Assembly (NCBI RefSeq): GCF_000717345.1
Contig: NZ_JNZA01000009.1
Span: 62,001-126,000, forward strand
Direction of reading: 5' to 3'
Length of the DNA: 64,000 bases
From: Streptomyces lydicus
Lineage (GTDB): Bacteria > Actinomycetota > Actinomycetes > Streptomycetales > Streptomycetaceae
In this document: in pieces, positions 42,667-54,159 of the stretch
How the letters are laid out: every line of letters starts with the position of its first letter
How positions within the stretch are numbered: position 1 is the first letter of the stretch
The notes under the pieces: generated by a model
The model's database searches: none
What the model saw: only the letters and a program-made list of their open reading frames with translations
What the model was told of the DNA's origin: nothing
Position numbers and translations under genes: made by a program

Positions 42667-42894
42667 GGGACGGGGCCCGGAACCCGTAGGGGAAGGGTCA
42701 GGGGAGGGCCGGGGCTGCGAGGCCCCCACGGCGGTGTTCCGCGCCCTAGCATCGTTGGTGAGGAAGAGCCGGAAGCGGCGCGGCGGAAGCGGCGCGCGGA
42801 CGGTGCCCTCTGCGCAGCAGTGAGCGCAATGGACAGATAGCGCGGTACAGACACAGGTACAGACGGCGCGACAGACAGAAAGCAGGGCAGAGCA

Positions 42895-43116
42895 GTGGCT
42901 GGTAAGGGGATATTCGCGGGGCTTCCGTGGTGGGTCACCTGGGTCGTGATCCCCGTCGTCCTGATCGTGGTCTTCGGCGGCATGATCGCCACCGCGCTGG
43001 GCTTCCTGGTCAGTTTGCTGTTCAAGGTGCTCATCGCGGCGGCTCTGATAGCCGGAGTGGTCTACCTCGTCCGCCGGGTCAGCGGCTCGTCGTCCTCGTC
43101 GAAGAGCGACTGGTAA
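42895..43116 (+). CDS. Small membrane protein, DUF5326-like
   Basis: A 73-residue protein with two hydrophobic helices (WWVTWVVIPVVLIVVFGGMI and FLVSLLFKVLIAAALIAGVV) and a Ser-rich basic tail (GSSSSSKSDW). It matches a small Streptomyces family of unknown function. The start is GTG at 42895 with a weak GGGCAG ribosome site. Confidence 0.75.
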   Translation: MAGKGIFAGLPWWVTWVVIPVVLIVVFGGMIATALGFLVSLLFKVLIAAALIAGVVYLVRRVSGSSSSSKSDW

Positions 43117-43626
43117 GTCACCGCCCTGCCCGGACGCCCGCCTCCCGGCGACGGCGTCCGGGCGGCCCTGTCCGCTACCGGCCCGACCACGGTCGACGCC
43201 GGTGCGGCCACCCTTCTGATGCCGGCCAGGCCCGGCCACCCCTCCTGATGCCGGCCCGGAGCCTCTCCCGGCCCCGACCCCGACCCCGGCCCGAATCCCC
43301 TCCCGGCTGCCTCCGTTGGCGGGCCGATCGCGTCAGATGTCGATCCGAACGCGTTCGAGTACGGACCGGCTTTGCCCATGCACGTCCGAGTCGTGCGCCG
43401 GGCGGGTCAACTCCCCGGGTATCCGCTTGTCGCTCCCACCCGCGCGGCTACAGTGCGCATCGCAGGCGTCTTCCGGATCGTGAGGTTCCGCAAAGTACCG
43501 TGCGGGGCGAGACCGAGCCGGGCGTCATCGCGGGGGCTCGGGAGACGCGCGCGGTGGCGGGAAGAGGTCCCGTCACCGGGGCTCCGGTGCCCCATGGCGA
43601 GCGGACCCGGGGGGTTGGCGTTGGCA
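43117..43626. other. Intergenic region upstream of ssgR
   Basis: 510 bp without a gene. It contains two ~22-bp imperfect copies of GGCCACCCyTCCTGATGCCGG (43206 and 43234) and a short CCCCGA run near 43270. The ssgR promoter must lie in the right half but no clear box was identified. Confidence 0.5.
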
Positions 43627-44397
43627 ATGGTGAACGGCGAATCCGCCTCTCAGCCCACCTTGATCGGCTCGGTGCAGCGAGCGCTGCGGCTGCTGGAGGC
43701 GGTGGGTACGCATCCTGAGGGTGCGCCGGCCAAGCAGCTCGCCCGGGAGACCGGAATCCCCCTCCCGACGACCTACCACCTGCTGCGGACCCTGACGTAC
43801 GAGGGCTATCTGCGGCGGGAGGCCGGCGTCTTCGTGCTCGGCGCCGCGGTTGAGGCCATCGGCCGGGCCGGGGCCAGGTCCCGGCAGCGGGTACGGATCT
43901 CCGAGGTGCTGGCCGTGGCGGGCCGGGAGCTGGGTGCCGCCGTCTACTTCGCCGTCTACCGCGAGGGTGAGGTGGACGTCGTGGCCGTCACGGACGACCC
44001 GGAGCGGCCGCCGGTGGAGGAGTGGGTCGACTTCCGTACCACCGCACACGCTCACGCGATCGGGCAGTGTCTGCTCGCGCAGATTGACGAGGCGTCCAGG
44101 AGAGAGCATCTGTCGCGGTACCCCGTGCAGTCGATAACGCCCTTTTCCGTACGAACTGAGGACGATTTGCTGCACCGCTTGGACACGGTGCGTCGCGGTC
44201 AAGTGGCCTACGAGCGCCAGGAATATGCTTTGGGCACGGTGTGTTCGGCCATTCCCCTCCAGGTCGGAGCGGCCGCCGCGACGCTCGCCGTATCCCTTCC
44301 GGCCGGCGAACTGCACCGATTGCGGTCAGTTACGGATCGACTACGGAAAATGGCGGAGTCGCCACTAACGACACTCGCCTTCTCTATCAGTATCTGA
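43627..44397 (+). CDS. ssgR: SsgR, IclR-type activator of ssgA
   Basis: A 256-residue IclR-type regulator. The winged helix is SVQRALRLLEAVGTHPEGAP then AKQLARETGIPLPTTYHLLRTL. The C-terminal sensing domain ends with AAATLAVSLPAGELHRL. In S. coelicolor SsgR switches on the adjacent ssgA and so sporulation-specific cell division. ATG at 43627 is chosen; an ATG at 43594 would add eleven residues. Confidence 0.92.
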   Translation: MVNGESASQPTLIGSVQRALRLLEAVGTHPEGAPAKQLARETGIPLPTTYHLLRTLTYEGYLRREAGVFVLGAAVEAIGRAGARSRQRVRISEVLAVAGRELGAAVYFAVYREGEVDVVAVTDDPERPPVEEWVDFRTTAHAHAIGQCLLAQIDEASRREHLSRYPVQSITPFSVRTEDDLLHRLDTVRRGQVAYERQEYALGTVCSAIPLQVGAAAATLAVSLPAGELHRLRSVTDRLRKMAESPLTTLAFSISI

Positions 44398-44501
44398 AAA
44401 CTCACTCCTTGTGATCTGTCGGCACGTGGCAGACGATGGCGTCCATAGGGCTATGGGGGATGTTTCCCGGCCATCTCCGATCAAGTGCGGGGCAGTGGTT
44501 G

Positions 44502-44924
44502 ATGACCGACACAGTTCAGGCAGAAGTGATCATGAGCTTCGTCGTCTCGGAGGAGCTCGCGTTCCGGATCCCGGTGGGGCTGGACTTCGACCGCGCCGAT
44601 CCGTACGCCGTCCGTCTCACCTTCGATCTGCCCGGCGATGCGCCCGTCACCTGGGCGTTCGGCCGTGAGTTGCTGCTGGACGGGCTGAGCCGCCCGTCCG
44701 GTGAGGGGGACGTGCGCATCGAGCCCGCCTCCCCCGAGCACCTCGGCGAGGTCTTCATCAACCTCCAAGTGGGCCCCGAACGCGCCCTGTTCAAGGTCAG
44801 CGCGGCGCCGCTGGTGGCTTTCCTGGACCGTACGGACCGGCTGGTACCGCTCGGTGAGGAAGAGGTCTGCGACACGCTGGAGGCCGTGCTCGACCGGATC
44901 CTGACGGAGACCCCGGCCGGCTGA
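44502..44924 (+). CDS. ssgA: SsgA sporulation cell-division activator
   Basis: A 140-residue SsgA-like protein. The family core is DTVQAEVIMSFVVSEELAFR, DPYAVRLTF, GDAPVTWAFGRELLLDGL and RALFKVSAAPLVAFLDRTD. SsgA controls the sites of septation in aerial hyphae, acting with SsgB to place FtsZ. It lies 104 bp downstream of ssgR, as in other streptomycetes. ATG at 44502 matches the known N-terminus; the longer frame from 44436 does not. Confidence 0.95.
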   Translation: MTDTVQAEVIMSFVVSEELAFRIPVGLDFDRADPYAVRLTFDLPGDAPVTWAFGRELLLDGLSRPSGEGDVRIEPASPEHLGEVFINLQVGPERALFKVSAAPLVAFLDRTDRLVPLGEEEVCDTLEAVLDRILTETPAG

Positions 44925-45064
44925 CCCGTCCCGGCTCCGCTACCCGGCCCGGCGGGCTGACCCCGGCCCGAGTACGCCAACCGCCCCGACCGGCGGTCCC
45001 TGCCCCGACGTGCCGCTCGGACGCGCCGCCCGCACCGACGTCGTACGCGTCCGCGCGCCGTCCC

Positions 45065-46429
45065 TCAGCGCTTGCGTCGCCTGCCGTGGCCGCCGCGCCG
45101 GGCCGCCCTGCCGCCGGCCGGGGCCCCACCCCCGCCCGCCGCGTCGGACCCCCGCGTCTCCCGCGCCCCCTCGCTCCGGCGGTCCGCCGAGACGACCAGC
45201 GCCGCGAGCAGTGTCGTCAGCGGTACGGAGGCGACGAGCCCGATGCTGCCGACCAGCGTGCGGACGATCTCCTCGGCGACCACCTCGCTCGTGGCGACCG
45301 TACCGACGCTGCTCTGTGCGATCGAAAACAGCAAAAGCAACGGCAGTGCGGCGCCCGCGTAGGCCAGCACGAGGGTGTTGACGACGGAGGCGATGTGGTC
45401 CCGGCCGATCCGCATCGCCGCGCTGTACAGCTTGCGCCAGCCCGCCGACGGATCCGCCTCCTTCAGCTCCCAGACCGCAGCGGTCTGGGTCACCGTCACA
45501 TCGTCGAGCACGCCGAGCGAGCCGATGATGATCCCCGCCAGCAGCAGACCGCGGATCTCGATGTCCGGATACAGGCCGTGGACCAGGCCGGTGGTGTCGT
45601 CCGTATTGCCGGTCAGCAGCGCCCAGTTGATGAAGACCGAGCCGAGCAGTGCGATCAGCACCAGCGAGGCCAGGGTTCCGAGCACCGCCACCGATGTACG
45701 GGCGGTCAGCCCGTGGCACATGTACAGCGCGATCAGCATGATCGCGCTGCCCCCGACGACCGCCACCACCAGCGGATCGGAGCCCTGGAGGATCGCCGGG
45801 AGGATGAACAGCGTCAGCACGACGAAGCTCGCTGCCAGCGCGACCAGTGCGAGGACGCCGCGCAGCCGGCCGACGATCACGACCGCCAAGGCGAAGATCG
45901 CGGCCAGTATCCACATCGGGAGGGACCGGTCGACATCGCTGACCGAGTACTGCAACTCCTTGGGTGCCTTGGGGGAGTACGCCACCACCACGTCCTGGCC
46001 GGTCGTGTAGTGCCGCAGGGCATCCGGCGTCACCACCGTCTGGAAGGTGCGTCCGGCGTTCTCGCCCGTGGTGACCTTGATCGTGGCCTGCTCGCACGAC
46101 CTGCCCTTGGCCGCTCCCCCGGCCGGCTGCTGTCCCGTCGGCGTCGGCGGCTGGGGCTGCTGCTCGGCATGCACATCCGCGCAGTTCACCTCCACCACCT
46201 TGGTCACGTGGGCCTTCTCGGTGGGCTGGTCGAAGCCGACGCCGGAGGGCTTGTGAGGCGGCGCGCCGCCCGGCCAGAGCACGATCAGTCCGACCGCCAC
46301 CGCGGCCGCGAACGGGATCAGCACCGCCGCGATGACCTTGCGCAGATGCCGGGAGACGGGTGCCGCTGGGCCGTGGCTGTGGGCGTGGGAGTGCGGGGCG
46401 GTATGGGAGTGGGACTCGTGCAGGGTCAC
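45065..46429 (-). CDS. YibE/F-family membrane protein
   Basis: A 454-residue protein. A His-rich N-terminus (HESHSHTAPHSHAHSHG) could bind metal. A first membrane helix (~30-50) leads to a ~110-residue extracytoplasmic domain with two cysteines, and then about seven helices carry the YibE/F signature GVLDDVTVTQTAAVWEL. The basic Gly/Ala/Arg tail is cytoplasmic. The family is thought to be transport-related; function is unproven. GTG at 46429 lies 6 nt after GATGAT, so it is probably leaderless. Convergent with ssgA. Confidence 0.85.
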   Translation of the reverse strand: MTLHESHSHTAPHSHAHSHGPAAPVSRHLRKVIAAVLIPFAAAVAVGLIVLWPGGAPPHKPSGVGFDQPTEKAHVTKVVEVNCADVHAEQQPQPPTPTGQQPAGGAAKGRSCEQATIKVTTGENAGRTFQTVVTPDALRHYTTGQDVVVAYSPKAPKELQYSVSDVDRSLPMWILAAIFALAVVIVGRLRGVLALVALAASFVVLTLFILPAILQGSDPLVVAVVGGSAIMLIALYMCHGLTARTSVAVLGTLASLVLIALLGSVFINWALLTGNTDDTTGLVHGLYPDIEIRGLLLAGIIIGSLGVLDDVTVTQTAAVWELKEADPSAGWRKLYSAAMRIGRDHIASVVNTLVLAYAGAALPLLLLFSIAQSSVGTVATSEVVAEEIVRTLVGSIGLVASVPLTTLLAALVVSADRRSEGARETRGSDAAGGGGAPAGGRAARRGGHGRRRKR

Positions 46430-46435
46430 CGCCCG

Positions 46436-46441
46436 ATCATC
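46436..46441 (-). promoter_or_regulatory. -10 box of a leaderless YibE/F promoter
   Basis: GATGAT on the minus strand ends 6 nt before the GTG at 46429. Confidence 0.35.
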
Positions 46442-46510
46442 CCAAGAACTCCTGGGGCCCCCTGTTCACCCCGCCACATCGGCCGCTACCGTGGTGCCAC
46501 CTTTGCAATC

Positions 46511-48445
<1,935 letters not shown>

Positions 48446-48453
48446 GTGAGCCC

Positions 48454-48487
48454 CTGGGTAGCTCTGTCGCCGAACGGAGCTACCCAG
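48454..48487 (+). terminator. Terminator after thiC
   Basis: An 11-bp perfect stem (CTGGGTAGCTC / GAGCTACCCAG) with a 12-nt loop, 8 bp after the stop codon. Confidence 0.8.
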
Positions 48488-48488
48488 A

Positions 48489-48856
48489 CCCCGGCTCCAG
48501 GGCCCCGGAGAGCCCGCGTTCGAGCTCTCCTCCTGGTGCGGAACATGCCAGTTCGCGGAGTGCGTCGAGCAGCTGGGCCGGGGAGTGGTGCCGACGGCAG
48601 TGGCGGTCTCGACTCTGGATCTGTGCCGGCCGGCGCTGGATCTGCATTCGACCGACTATCACGGGCACTGGGGGCTGACGCACTTCCTGCTCGACAGCCA
48701 ACACAAGCTGGCGGCAGCGGCATCGGTGCAGCCCCCGTGCAGCTCCTGTCCCTCCTCGCCCTGGGCGAGAGCCTGGCCGAACCCGCTGATCACCGGAGGT
48801 TGGCGACCCTGCGCTCCCAGCCCCGCCTGACCCGTGGAACGCGGCAGGCCGGGTGA
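48489..48856 (+). pseudogene. Frameshifted, 5'-truncated remnant of a conserved hypothetical gene
   Basis: Reading in the frame of 48489, protein-like sequence runs GEPAFELSSWCGTCQF through LDLHSTDYHGHWGLTHFLLD to HKLAAAAS. After a one-base shift near 48716-48725, in a GCGGCA-rich stretch, the next frame continues GAAPVQLLSLLALGESLAE to a stop at 48856. Together these read as one continuous domain, but no start codon or ribosome site precedes it and the thiC terminator abuts it. The family is not named here. Confidence 0.6.
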
Positions 48857-48904
48857 CGTGACGCCGAACGGGGCACTCGGCGCGGCGCCGAGCCCCGGGA
48901 TCCC

Positions 48905-49813
48905 TCAGTCCGATGTCCGCTCCGGCCCCTCGTGGTCCGGGCCGGCGCCGTACTCCGGGCTGGAGTAGTTCGGGCTGGAGTACCGCGGGCGGGAGCCCGA
49001 GGAGCCGTTGTCGGGGCTGGTGAACTCGGGGCGGGTGTAGCCAAGGGTGGGGATGCGGCTTTCCGGGGCTGTGGTGCGGCGTGGGACGTAGCGGACGGGG
49101 TCCTCCTCCGGACGGGCCGACGGGTCGGCCAGCGCCTCGCGGAGGAAGGGCAGCAGACCACGCTCCAGGAGGGCGCGCCGCCATGTCTCGCGGGCGTCGT
49201 CCAGCGCCGCACCCAGTTCGTCGGCTCTGGTGGACCGGTCGGCGGAGCCGTTGCGCAGTGCCGTGACGACCAGGCCGGCCATCGCGACGAGCGTGCCCGC
49301 CGCGGTGAGCGCCGCGAAGACCCAGCCGACGCTGATCAGCGGCTGTGCCAGTGACTTGTCCGGGTTGACCGCCCGCAGCACATAGCCGATGAGCAGGAAG
49401 AGGACGGCGGCGATGCCCGCGAGGACCGGGGCGAGCACCGCGATCACCGCGGCCAGTCCGGCCCCGGTGGTTTCGGCCTCCCCCACCGCCGTGACGGTGG
49501 CCGGTCCTGCTCCCCCTTCGGCGGTCGTGCCCGGCTCCTCGCCTCTCGCGCCGGCGCCGGACGCGGCGGGCGGCGGCGTACGCAACTCGGTGCGGAGCTG
49601 GACGTAACGCTGGTATTCGGCCGTGGCGCAGGCGGCGATGGCGGTGGTCGCGCTGAGCGCCATCGTGCGCAACTGCTCGGTATTGAGGTGCTGTCCCGTG
49701 GCGGCGTCGGTGCCGTCCGGGCGGTATGCGGCGGTACGCAGCGCCTCATCAAGGAGCCGCGCGAATTCCACGCGGTCCTCGTTCAGCAGGTGCGGAGCGC
49801 TGTTCATGTGCAT
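48905..49813 (-). CDS. Hypothetical two-helix membrane protein
   Basis: A 302-residue protein, not assignable to a known function. The N-terminal ~80 residues are helical (VEFARLLDEALRTAAYR, MALSATTAIAACATAEYQRYVQLR) and are followed by a Gly/Glu-rich linker. Two membrane segments lie near 122-148 and 162-188, then a helical cytoplasmic part, and the tail has repeated SSPNY/SSPEY-like motifs. ATG at 49813 or 49807 may be used; GGGGG lies just upstream. Confidence 0.7.
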   Translation of the reverse strand: MHMNSAPHLLNEDRVEFARLLDEALRTAAYRPDGTDAATGQHLNTEQLRTMALSATTAIAACATAEYQRYVQLRTELRTPPPAASGAGARGEEPGTTAEGGAGPATVTAVGEAETTGAGLAAVIAVLAPVLAGIAAVLFLLIGYVLRAVNPDKSLAQPLISVGWVFAALTAAGTLVAMAGLVVTALRNGSADRSTRADELGAALDDARETWRRALLERGLLPFLREALADPSARPEEDPVRYVPRRTTAPESRIPTLGYTRPEFTSPDNGSSGSRPRYSSPNYSSPEYGAGPDHEGPERTSD

Positions 49814-50037
49814 CCCCCGATGCTCCGTAGGGCCGTACGGCCGGCGTGGGCCGGGCAGTGGGCGGAAACGGAGGAGAGCCTGCTACGGATAGACCGATGG
49901 TAGAGCGACTCCGGCACGTGGTGACAGAGAGTTTGCGGAATTGAGTAATGCCACGACCGGATTCCGCCCGTGGCGCCCCCGGGTTCCGTCGCTGAACGAC
50001 CGTCCGCGGGCCCGCAGCAGACCCGCCCGGGAAACTC

Positions 50038-51186
50038 TCAGCCGGCCAGGGGGAGTTGCACGACCAGCAGCTTTCCGGCCATTGTGACGCCGCCGTCCAT
50101 GGCGATCGCCAGACCGTCGGCGTAAACGTGCGGTCCGTTGACCGCGATGCCGTCGCCCTCACTGTCCTCCGTGCCCACCTCGCCCAGCAGGTACGGGATC
50201 GGGCTGTGGCCGTGGACGACCCGGTCGCCGCCGTAGGCGTCCAGGAGCTCGCGTACGGCCTGCGAACCGGACTCGTCGCGGAACGCGAAGCGCTTGGTGA
50301 ACTTGCGGAAGAGGTCCCAGACTTCGTCGGCTTCGCTACGGGTCAGCACGTCGTGGACGGTGTCGTTGACGGCCTCGATGGAGTCGCCGTAGTCGAGGTA
50401 GGCGGTGGTGTCGGAGTGCACCAGCAGGTGCCCGTCCTCCTCCATCACCGCGTCCAGCCGGGCCATCCACTGGAGGTGGTGGTCCTCCAGGCGGTCCATG
50501 TCGGTCTTCTGGCCGCCGTTGAGGAGCCAGGCGGCCTGGAAGGAGGCGGTGCCGGCCCCCGACTGGACGGGGGTGTCGCCGAACCGCTTGGCGCCCAGCA
50601 GCAGGAGCTCGTGGTTGCCCATCAGCGCCTTGCAGTAGCCGCCGGCCGCCGCGGCCTGGGCGGAGAGCTGCATGACCAGGTCGATGACGCCGATGCCGTC
50701 CGGGCCGCGGTCGGTGAAGTCGCCGAGGAACCAGAGCCGGGCGTTGCCGGCCGCCCAGTTGCCGTCCGCGTCGATCAGGCCCTCGGCGGCCAGCGCCTCG
50801 CGCAGCTCGTCGTAGTAGCCGTGCACATCGCCGACGACGTACAGCGGGCCCATGCCCTCGGGCGCGTCGGACTCGCTCGCGGCCTCGGGCACCGGCACCA
50901 CGGCCGGGTGGTCGATGAGGGTGTCCGTACGGCCCGGGGTGACGACCGGGAGGTCGCGGGCGGTCGGGGTGTAGTCCTCGGGGAGTTCGGCCGGCGGGGC
51001 GGGCGGCGCCACGGGGGGCGCGGCAGGCGGGGCCGGGGTCCCGGCGGGCAGGTGGAGCGGCGGACCGACGGGCGGCACGGGGGGTCCGGCGGGCACGCCG
51101 GAGGGCGCTCCGGGCAACGGAGCGGACTCCGGAGTCTGTCCCGCCATGGTCCACACCATGGGTCCCTGACTGGCCCCCTGAGTCAT
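50038..51186 (-). CDS. PPP-family metallophosphatase
   Basis: A 382-residue protein. The first ~110 residues are Pro/Ala-rich and disordered. The catalytic domain then shows the dimetal signature in order: GDVHG, GDFTDRG, GNHE and the later HGHS. It belongs to the serine/threonine phosphatase or diadenosine-tetraphosphatase (ApaH-like) group; which one cannot be told from sequence. ATG at 51186 follows GGAGGGG. Confidence 0.88.
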   Translation of the reverse strand: MTQGASQGPMVWTMAGQTPESAPLPGAPSGVPAGPPVPPVGPPLHLPAGTPAPPAAPPVAPPAPPAELPEDYTPTARDLPVVTPGRTDTLIDHPAVVPVPEAASESDAPEGMGPLYVVGDVHGYYDELREALAAEGLIDADGNWAAGNARLWFLGDFTDRGPDGIGVIDLVMQLSAQAAAAGGYCKALMGNHELLLLGAKRFGDTPVQSGAGTASFQAAWLLNGGQKTDMDRLEDHHLQWMARLDAVMEEDGHLLVHSDTTAYLDYGDSIEAVNDTVHDVLTRSEADEVWDLFRKFTKRFAFRDESGSQAVRELLDAYGGDRVVHGHSPIPYLLGEVGTEDSEGDGIAVNGPHVYADGLAIAMDGGVTMAGKLLVVQLPLAG

Positions 51187-51410
51187 CGACCCCTCCACCG
51201 TCGCGCCGCCTGCACCTCTCGGACCTTTGCCTGGTCGACGGCGGTCCGCGGTGTCGTCCGCCCATCATAGGAATGCCGATCGTGGGTTGTGACGCACCCG
51301 GGGGTGGTCAATCCCTCGAAGCCCGGCATTCCCGGATGATTTGTGCCGTGATCGACCTGTTTTTTCCTGCGCGGTTGGGGCGCCCGGCACAGACCAATAC
51401 GCCCGGAAGA

Positions 51411-51426
51411 CGTCGTGCGCACGACG
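51411..51426. repeat. 16-bp perfect palindrome
   Basis: CGTCGTGCGCACGACG lies in the 297-bp gap between the lacI-type gene and the phosphatase gene. It could be an operator; no regulator is linked to it here. Confidence 0.4.
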
Positions 51427-51483
51427 CGCGGAGCCTGCCCTTGGACCCCTGGCCCGGTCGGGCCGGGGTGCAAAGACAGGCTC

Positions 51484-52584
51484 TCAGTCGCCGGAGGGAC
51501 CTCGTGGCGGGCTGACGGTCGTGCGGGGCGACCGTCGCTGGGACGAGGTCCGCACGATCAGGTCGGTCGGTATCACCTGTTCGATGGGCCGCCCGTTGTC
51601 GAGTCCTTCGATGGCGTCGATGAGGATCTGGACGACGGCGGTGCCGATGCGGCGCGGCTTGAGGGACAGGGTGGTGATGGGCGGCTCGGTGGTGGCGTAG
51701 ACGGTGGACTCGCTGCAGCAGACCAGCAGCAGGTCCTCCGGAACCCGCAGGCCGTAGCGCCGGGCCGCGGCGAGCAGGTCGGTGCCGTTGGGATCGAAGA
51801 GGCCGTAGACGGCGTCCGGCCGGTCCGGGCGGGCGAGCAGCCGGTCGGCCGCGACGGCGCCCGCGCACGGGTCGTGCGCCGGGTAGGACTCGTAGACCGG
51901 ATCCTGGCCGACCCGCTCGCACCAGCGCAGGTACGCGGTGGTCGACAGCCGGGTGTAGGTGTCGGTGGTGGTGCCCGTGAGCAGGCCGATGCGGCGGGCG
52001 CCGGCGTCGGCGAGGTGGTCGAGCAGGCCGAGTACGGCGGCCTCGTGGTCGTTGTCGACCCAGCCGGTGACCGGCAGGGCACCGCCGGGGCGGCCGTCGG
52101 AGACGACGGGGATGCCGTGCCGGACGAGTTCGGTGACCACCGGGTCCCCGTCGGCGGGGTCGATGACGACGGTGCCGTCCAGGGCGACGTTGGACCACAC
52201 GTCGTGGCGGGAGGTCGCGGGGAGGATGACCAGCGCGTATCCGCGGGCCAGGGCCGCTGAGGTGGCGGCTCTGGCCATCTCGGCGAAGTACGCGAATTCG
52301 GTGAAGGTGAAAGGTTCATCCCCGTACGTGGTCACGGTCAGGCCGAGGAGGCCGGACTTGCCGGTACGGAGGGTGCGGGCGGCTGCGGACGGGCGGTAGC
52401 CCAGCCGGTCGGCCACCTCGCGGACGTGGCTACGGGTGGCATCCGGAAGCCGGCCCTTGCCGTTGAGCGCGTCGGAGACGGTCGTGATCGACACACCGGC
52501 TGCGGCGGCCACGTCCCGGATGCCCGCCCGCCCCAGCCGGCGACCGGTCGACCGGCTCACCTGGTGCTTCCCTGCTGCTGTCAT
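51484..52584 (-). CDS. LacI-family transcriptional regulator
   Basis: A 366-residue LacI regulator. The N-terminal helix-turn-helix is IRDVAAAAGVSITTVSDALN with the hinge helix GRLPDATRSHVREVADRLGY. The sugar-binding-type effector domain spans ~75-345 and includes GLLTGTTTDTYTRLS and AVYGLFDPNGTDLL. The effector is unknown. ATG at 52584 lies 9 nt after a TACTAT box and has no ribosome site, so it is probably leaderless. Confidence 0.92.
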   Translation of the reverse strand: MTAAGKHQVSRSTGRRLGRAGIRDVAAAAGVSITTVSDALNGKGRLPDATRSHVREVADRLGYRPSAAARTLRTGKSGLLGLTVTTYGDEPFTFTEFAYFAEMARAATSAALARGYALVILPATSRHDVWSNVALDGTVVIDPADGDPVVTELVRHGIPVVSDGRPGGALPVTGWVDNDHEAAVLGLLDHLADAGARRIGLLTGTTTDTYTRLSTTAYLRWCERVGQDPVYESYPAHDPCAGAVAADRLLARPDRPDAVYGLFDPNGTDLLAAARRYGLRVPEDLLLVCCSESTVYATTEPPITTLSLKPRRIGTAVVQILIDAIEGLDNGRPIEQVIPTDLIVRTSSQRRSPRTTVSPPRGPSGD

Positions 52585-52999
52585 GGCGAGCCGATAGTAG
52601 GGCTCGGTAGGGCCATTCGCGGGGCTCGGCTGACGACTGCGGAAAGGCACGTTTCTGCAAGGTGATCAACCGTCAATTGCCTCCGAAGTAAAGTAAGTTG
52701 GCGTCAAGATTGATCATTCTGTGGGAGATCGGCCGTCTTCACCTGTCGATCTGTCCAGGTCTCGAAGAGGTCTCAAGTCACCTTGACGGGGGATGCGCGC
52801 CACGGCGTGAGCCACCGGCGCGCGGAGGGTCGAGCAGCGCGCCCCGGGCACCTCGCGCGGGCCCGCCCGCGCGTCCGGGCCGCGCCCCGGAAGGGCCCGG
52901 GAGGCGGTTCCGCTTCTCGTCGGGTCTGCCGCCGAACGGGTCAATCCTCATAAGGTGTGCAGTATTGGAGACGAGCGGGACGGTCGAGGAGGACCTGCG
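52585..52999. other. Divergent intergenic region, lacI-type / hisC-like
   Basis: 415 bp without a gene. The left third is relatively AT-rich and has two TTGATCA elements in opposite orientation (around 52663 and 52710), possible operator halves. The middle is GC-rich filler, and the right end carries the hisC-like leader with GAGGAGG. Confidence 0.5.
52594..52599 (-). promoter_or_regulatory. -10 box of a leaderless lacI-type promoter
   Basis: TACTAT on the minus strand ends 9 nt before the ATG at 52584. Confidence 0.5.
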
Positions 53000-54079
53000 G
53001 TGAGCGAGAAGACCCCGAAACTGCGTGCTGCGCTGGACGGTATCCCGACCTACAAGCCCGGCCGGCCGGCACCGGCCGGCGGCCCGGTCACCTACAAGCT
53101 GTCCTCCAACGAGAACCCCTATCCGCCGCTGCCCGGGGTCCTGGAGCGCGTGGTGACCGCGGCCGGCTCCTTCAACCGCTACCCGGACCTCGCGTGCACC
53201 GGCCTGGTGGCGGAGCTGTCCGAGCGGTTCTCGGTGCCGGTGGAGCACCTGGCGACCGGCACCGGCTCGGTGGGCGTGGCCCAGCAGCTGGTCCAGTCGA
53301 CGGCTGGGCCCGGCGACGAAGTGATCTACGCGTGGCGGTCGTTCGAGGCGTACCCGATCATCACCCAGGTCTCCGGTGCCACGTCCGTGCCGGTGCCGCT
53401 CACCTCCGGTGAGGTGCACGACCTGGACGCGATGCTTGCCGCGATCACCGACCGCACCCGGCTGATCTTCGTCTGCAACCCCAACAACCCCACCGGCACC
53501 GTCGTGCGCCGTGCGGAGCTGGAGTCCTTCCTGGACCGGGTGCCGGACGACGTGCTGGTGGTGCTGGACGAGGCGTACCGCGAGTTCATCCGCGACCCCG
53601 AGGTGCCGGACGGCATCGACCTCTACCGCGACCGCCCCAATGTGTGTGTGCTGCGCACCTTCTCCAAGGCGTACGGCCTGGCGGGGCTGCGGGTGGGCTT
53701 CGCGGTGGGGCACGACGAGGTGGCCGCCGCGCTGCGCAAGACGGCGGTGCCGTTCGGGGTCAGCCAGCTCGCGCAGGAGGCGGCGGTGGCGTCGCTGCGC
53801 AGCGAGACGGCGCTGATGGAGCGGGTCGAGACGCTGGTGGCCGAGCGCACGCGGGTGGCCGAGGGGCTGCTCGGGCAGGGCTGGACGGTCCCCGAGTCGC
53901 ACGCCAACTTCGTCTGGCTGCGGCTGGGGGACCGTACGACCGACTTCGCGGCGGCTTGTGAGCGCGCCGGGGTGATCGTGCGGCCGTTCGCCGGCGAGGG
54001 GGTCCGGGTCACGATCGGCGAGACCCCGGCGATGGACCTGTTCCTGCAGGCCGCGGAGGACTTTCGCAAGGCGCTGTAA
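53000..54079 (+). CDS. Histidinol-phosphate/aromatic aminotransferase (HisC-like)
   Basis: A 359-residue class II PLP aminotransferase. It has the N-terminal [25 protein letters not shown] around the cofactor, [10 protein letters not shown] and the PLP lysine in [15 protein letters not shown]. Streptomyces keep hisC in the his operon, so this second copy more likely serves aromatic amino acids. GTG at 53000 has GAGGAGG 8 nt upstream, better than the frame from 52955. A terminator with a T-run follows. Confidence 0.9.
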   Translation: MSEKTPKLRAALDGIPTYKPGRPAPAGGPVTYKLSSNENPYPPLPGVLERVVTAAGSFNRYPDLACTGLVAELSERFSVPVEHLATGTGSVGVAQQLVQSTAGPGDEVIYAWRSFEAYPIITQVSGATSVPVPLTSGEVHDLDAMLAAITDRTRLIFVCNPNNPTGTVVRRAELESFLDRVPDDVLVVLDEAYREFIRDPEVPDGIDLYRDRPNVCVLRTFSKAYGLAGLRVGFAVGHDEVAAALRKTAVPFGVSQLAQEAAVASLRSETALMERVETLVAERTRVAEGLLGQGWTVPESHANFVWLRLGDRTTDFAAACERAGVIVRPFAGEGVRVTIGETPAMDLFLQAAEDFRKAL

Positions 54080-54120
54080 GCGCTGTGATGCGGTGAGCAA
54101 GCCGCGGTAAGACCTTGCAG

Positions 54121-54159
54121 TGAGGCCGTGGGTCCCGGACCCGCGGCCTCAGGCTTTTT
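54121..54159. terminator. Terminator with T-run between convergent genes
   Basis: TGAGGCCGTGGGTCC pairs with GGACCCGCGGCCTCA (one G-T wobble), followed on the plus strand by GGCTTTTT. It serves the hisC-like gene and overlaps the end of the convergent gene. Confidence 0.8.
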
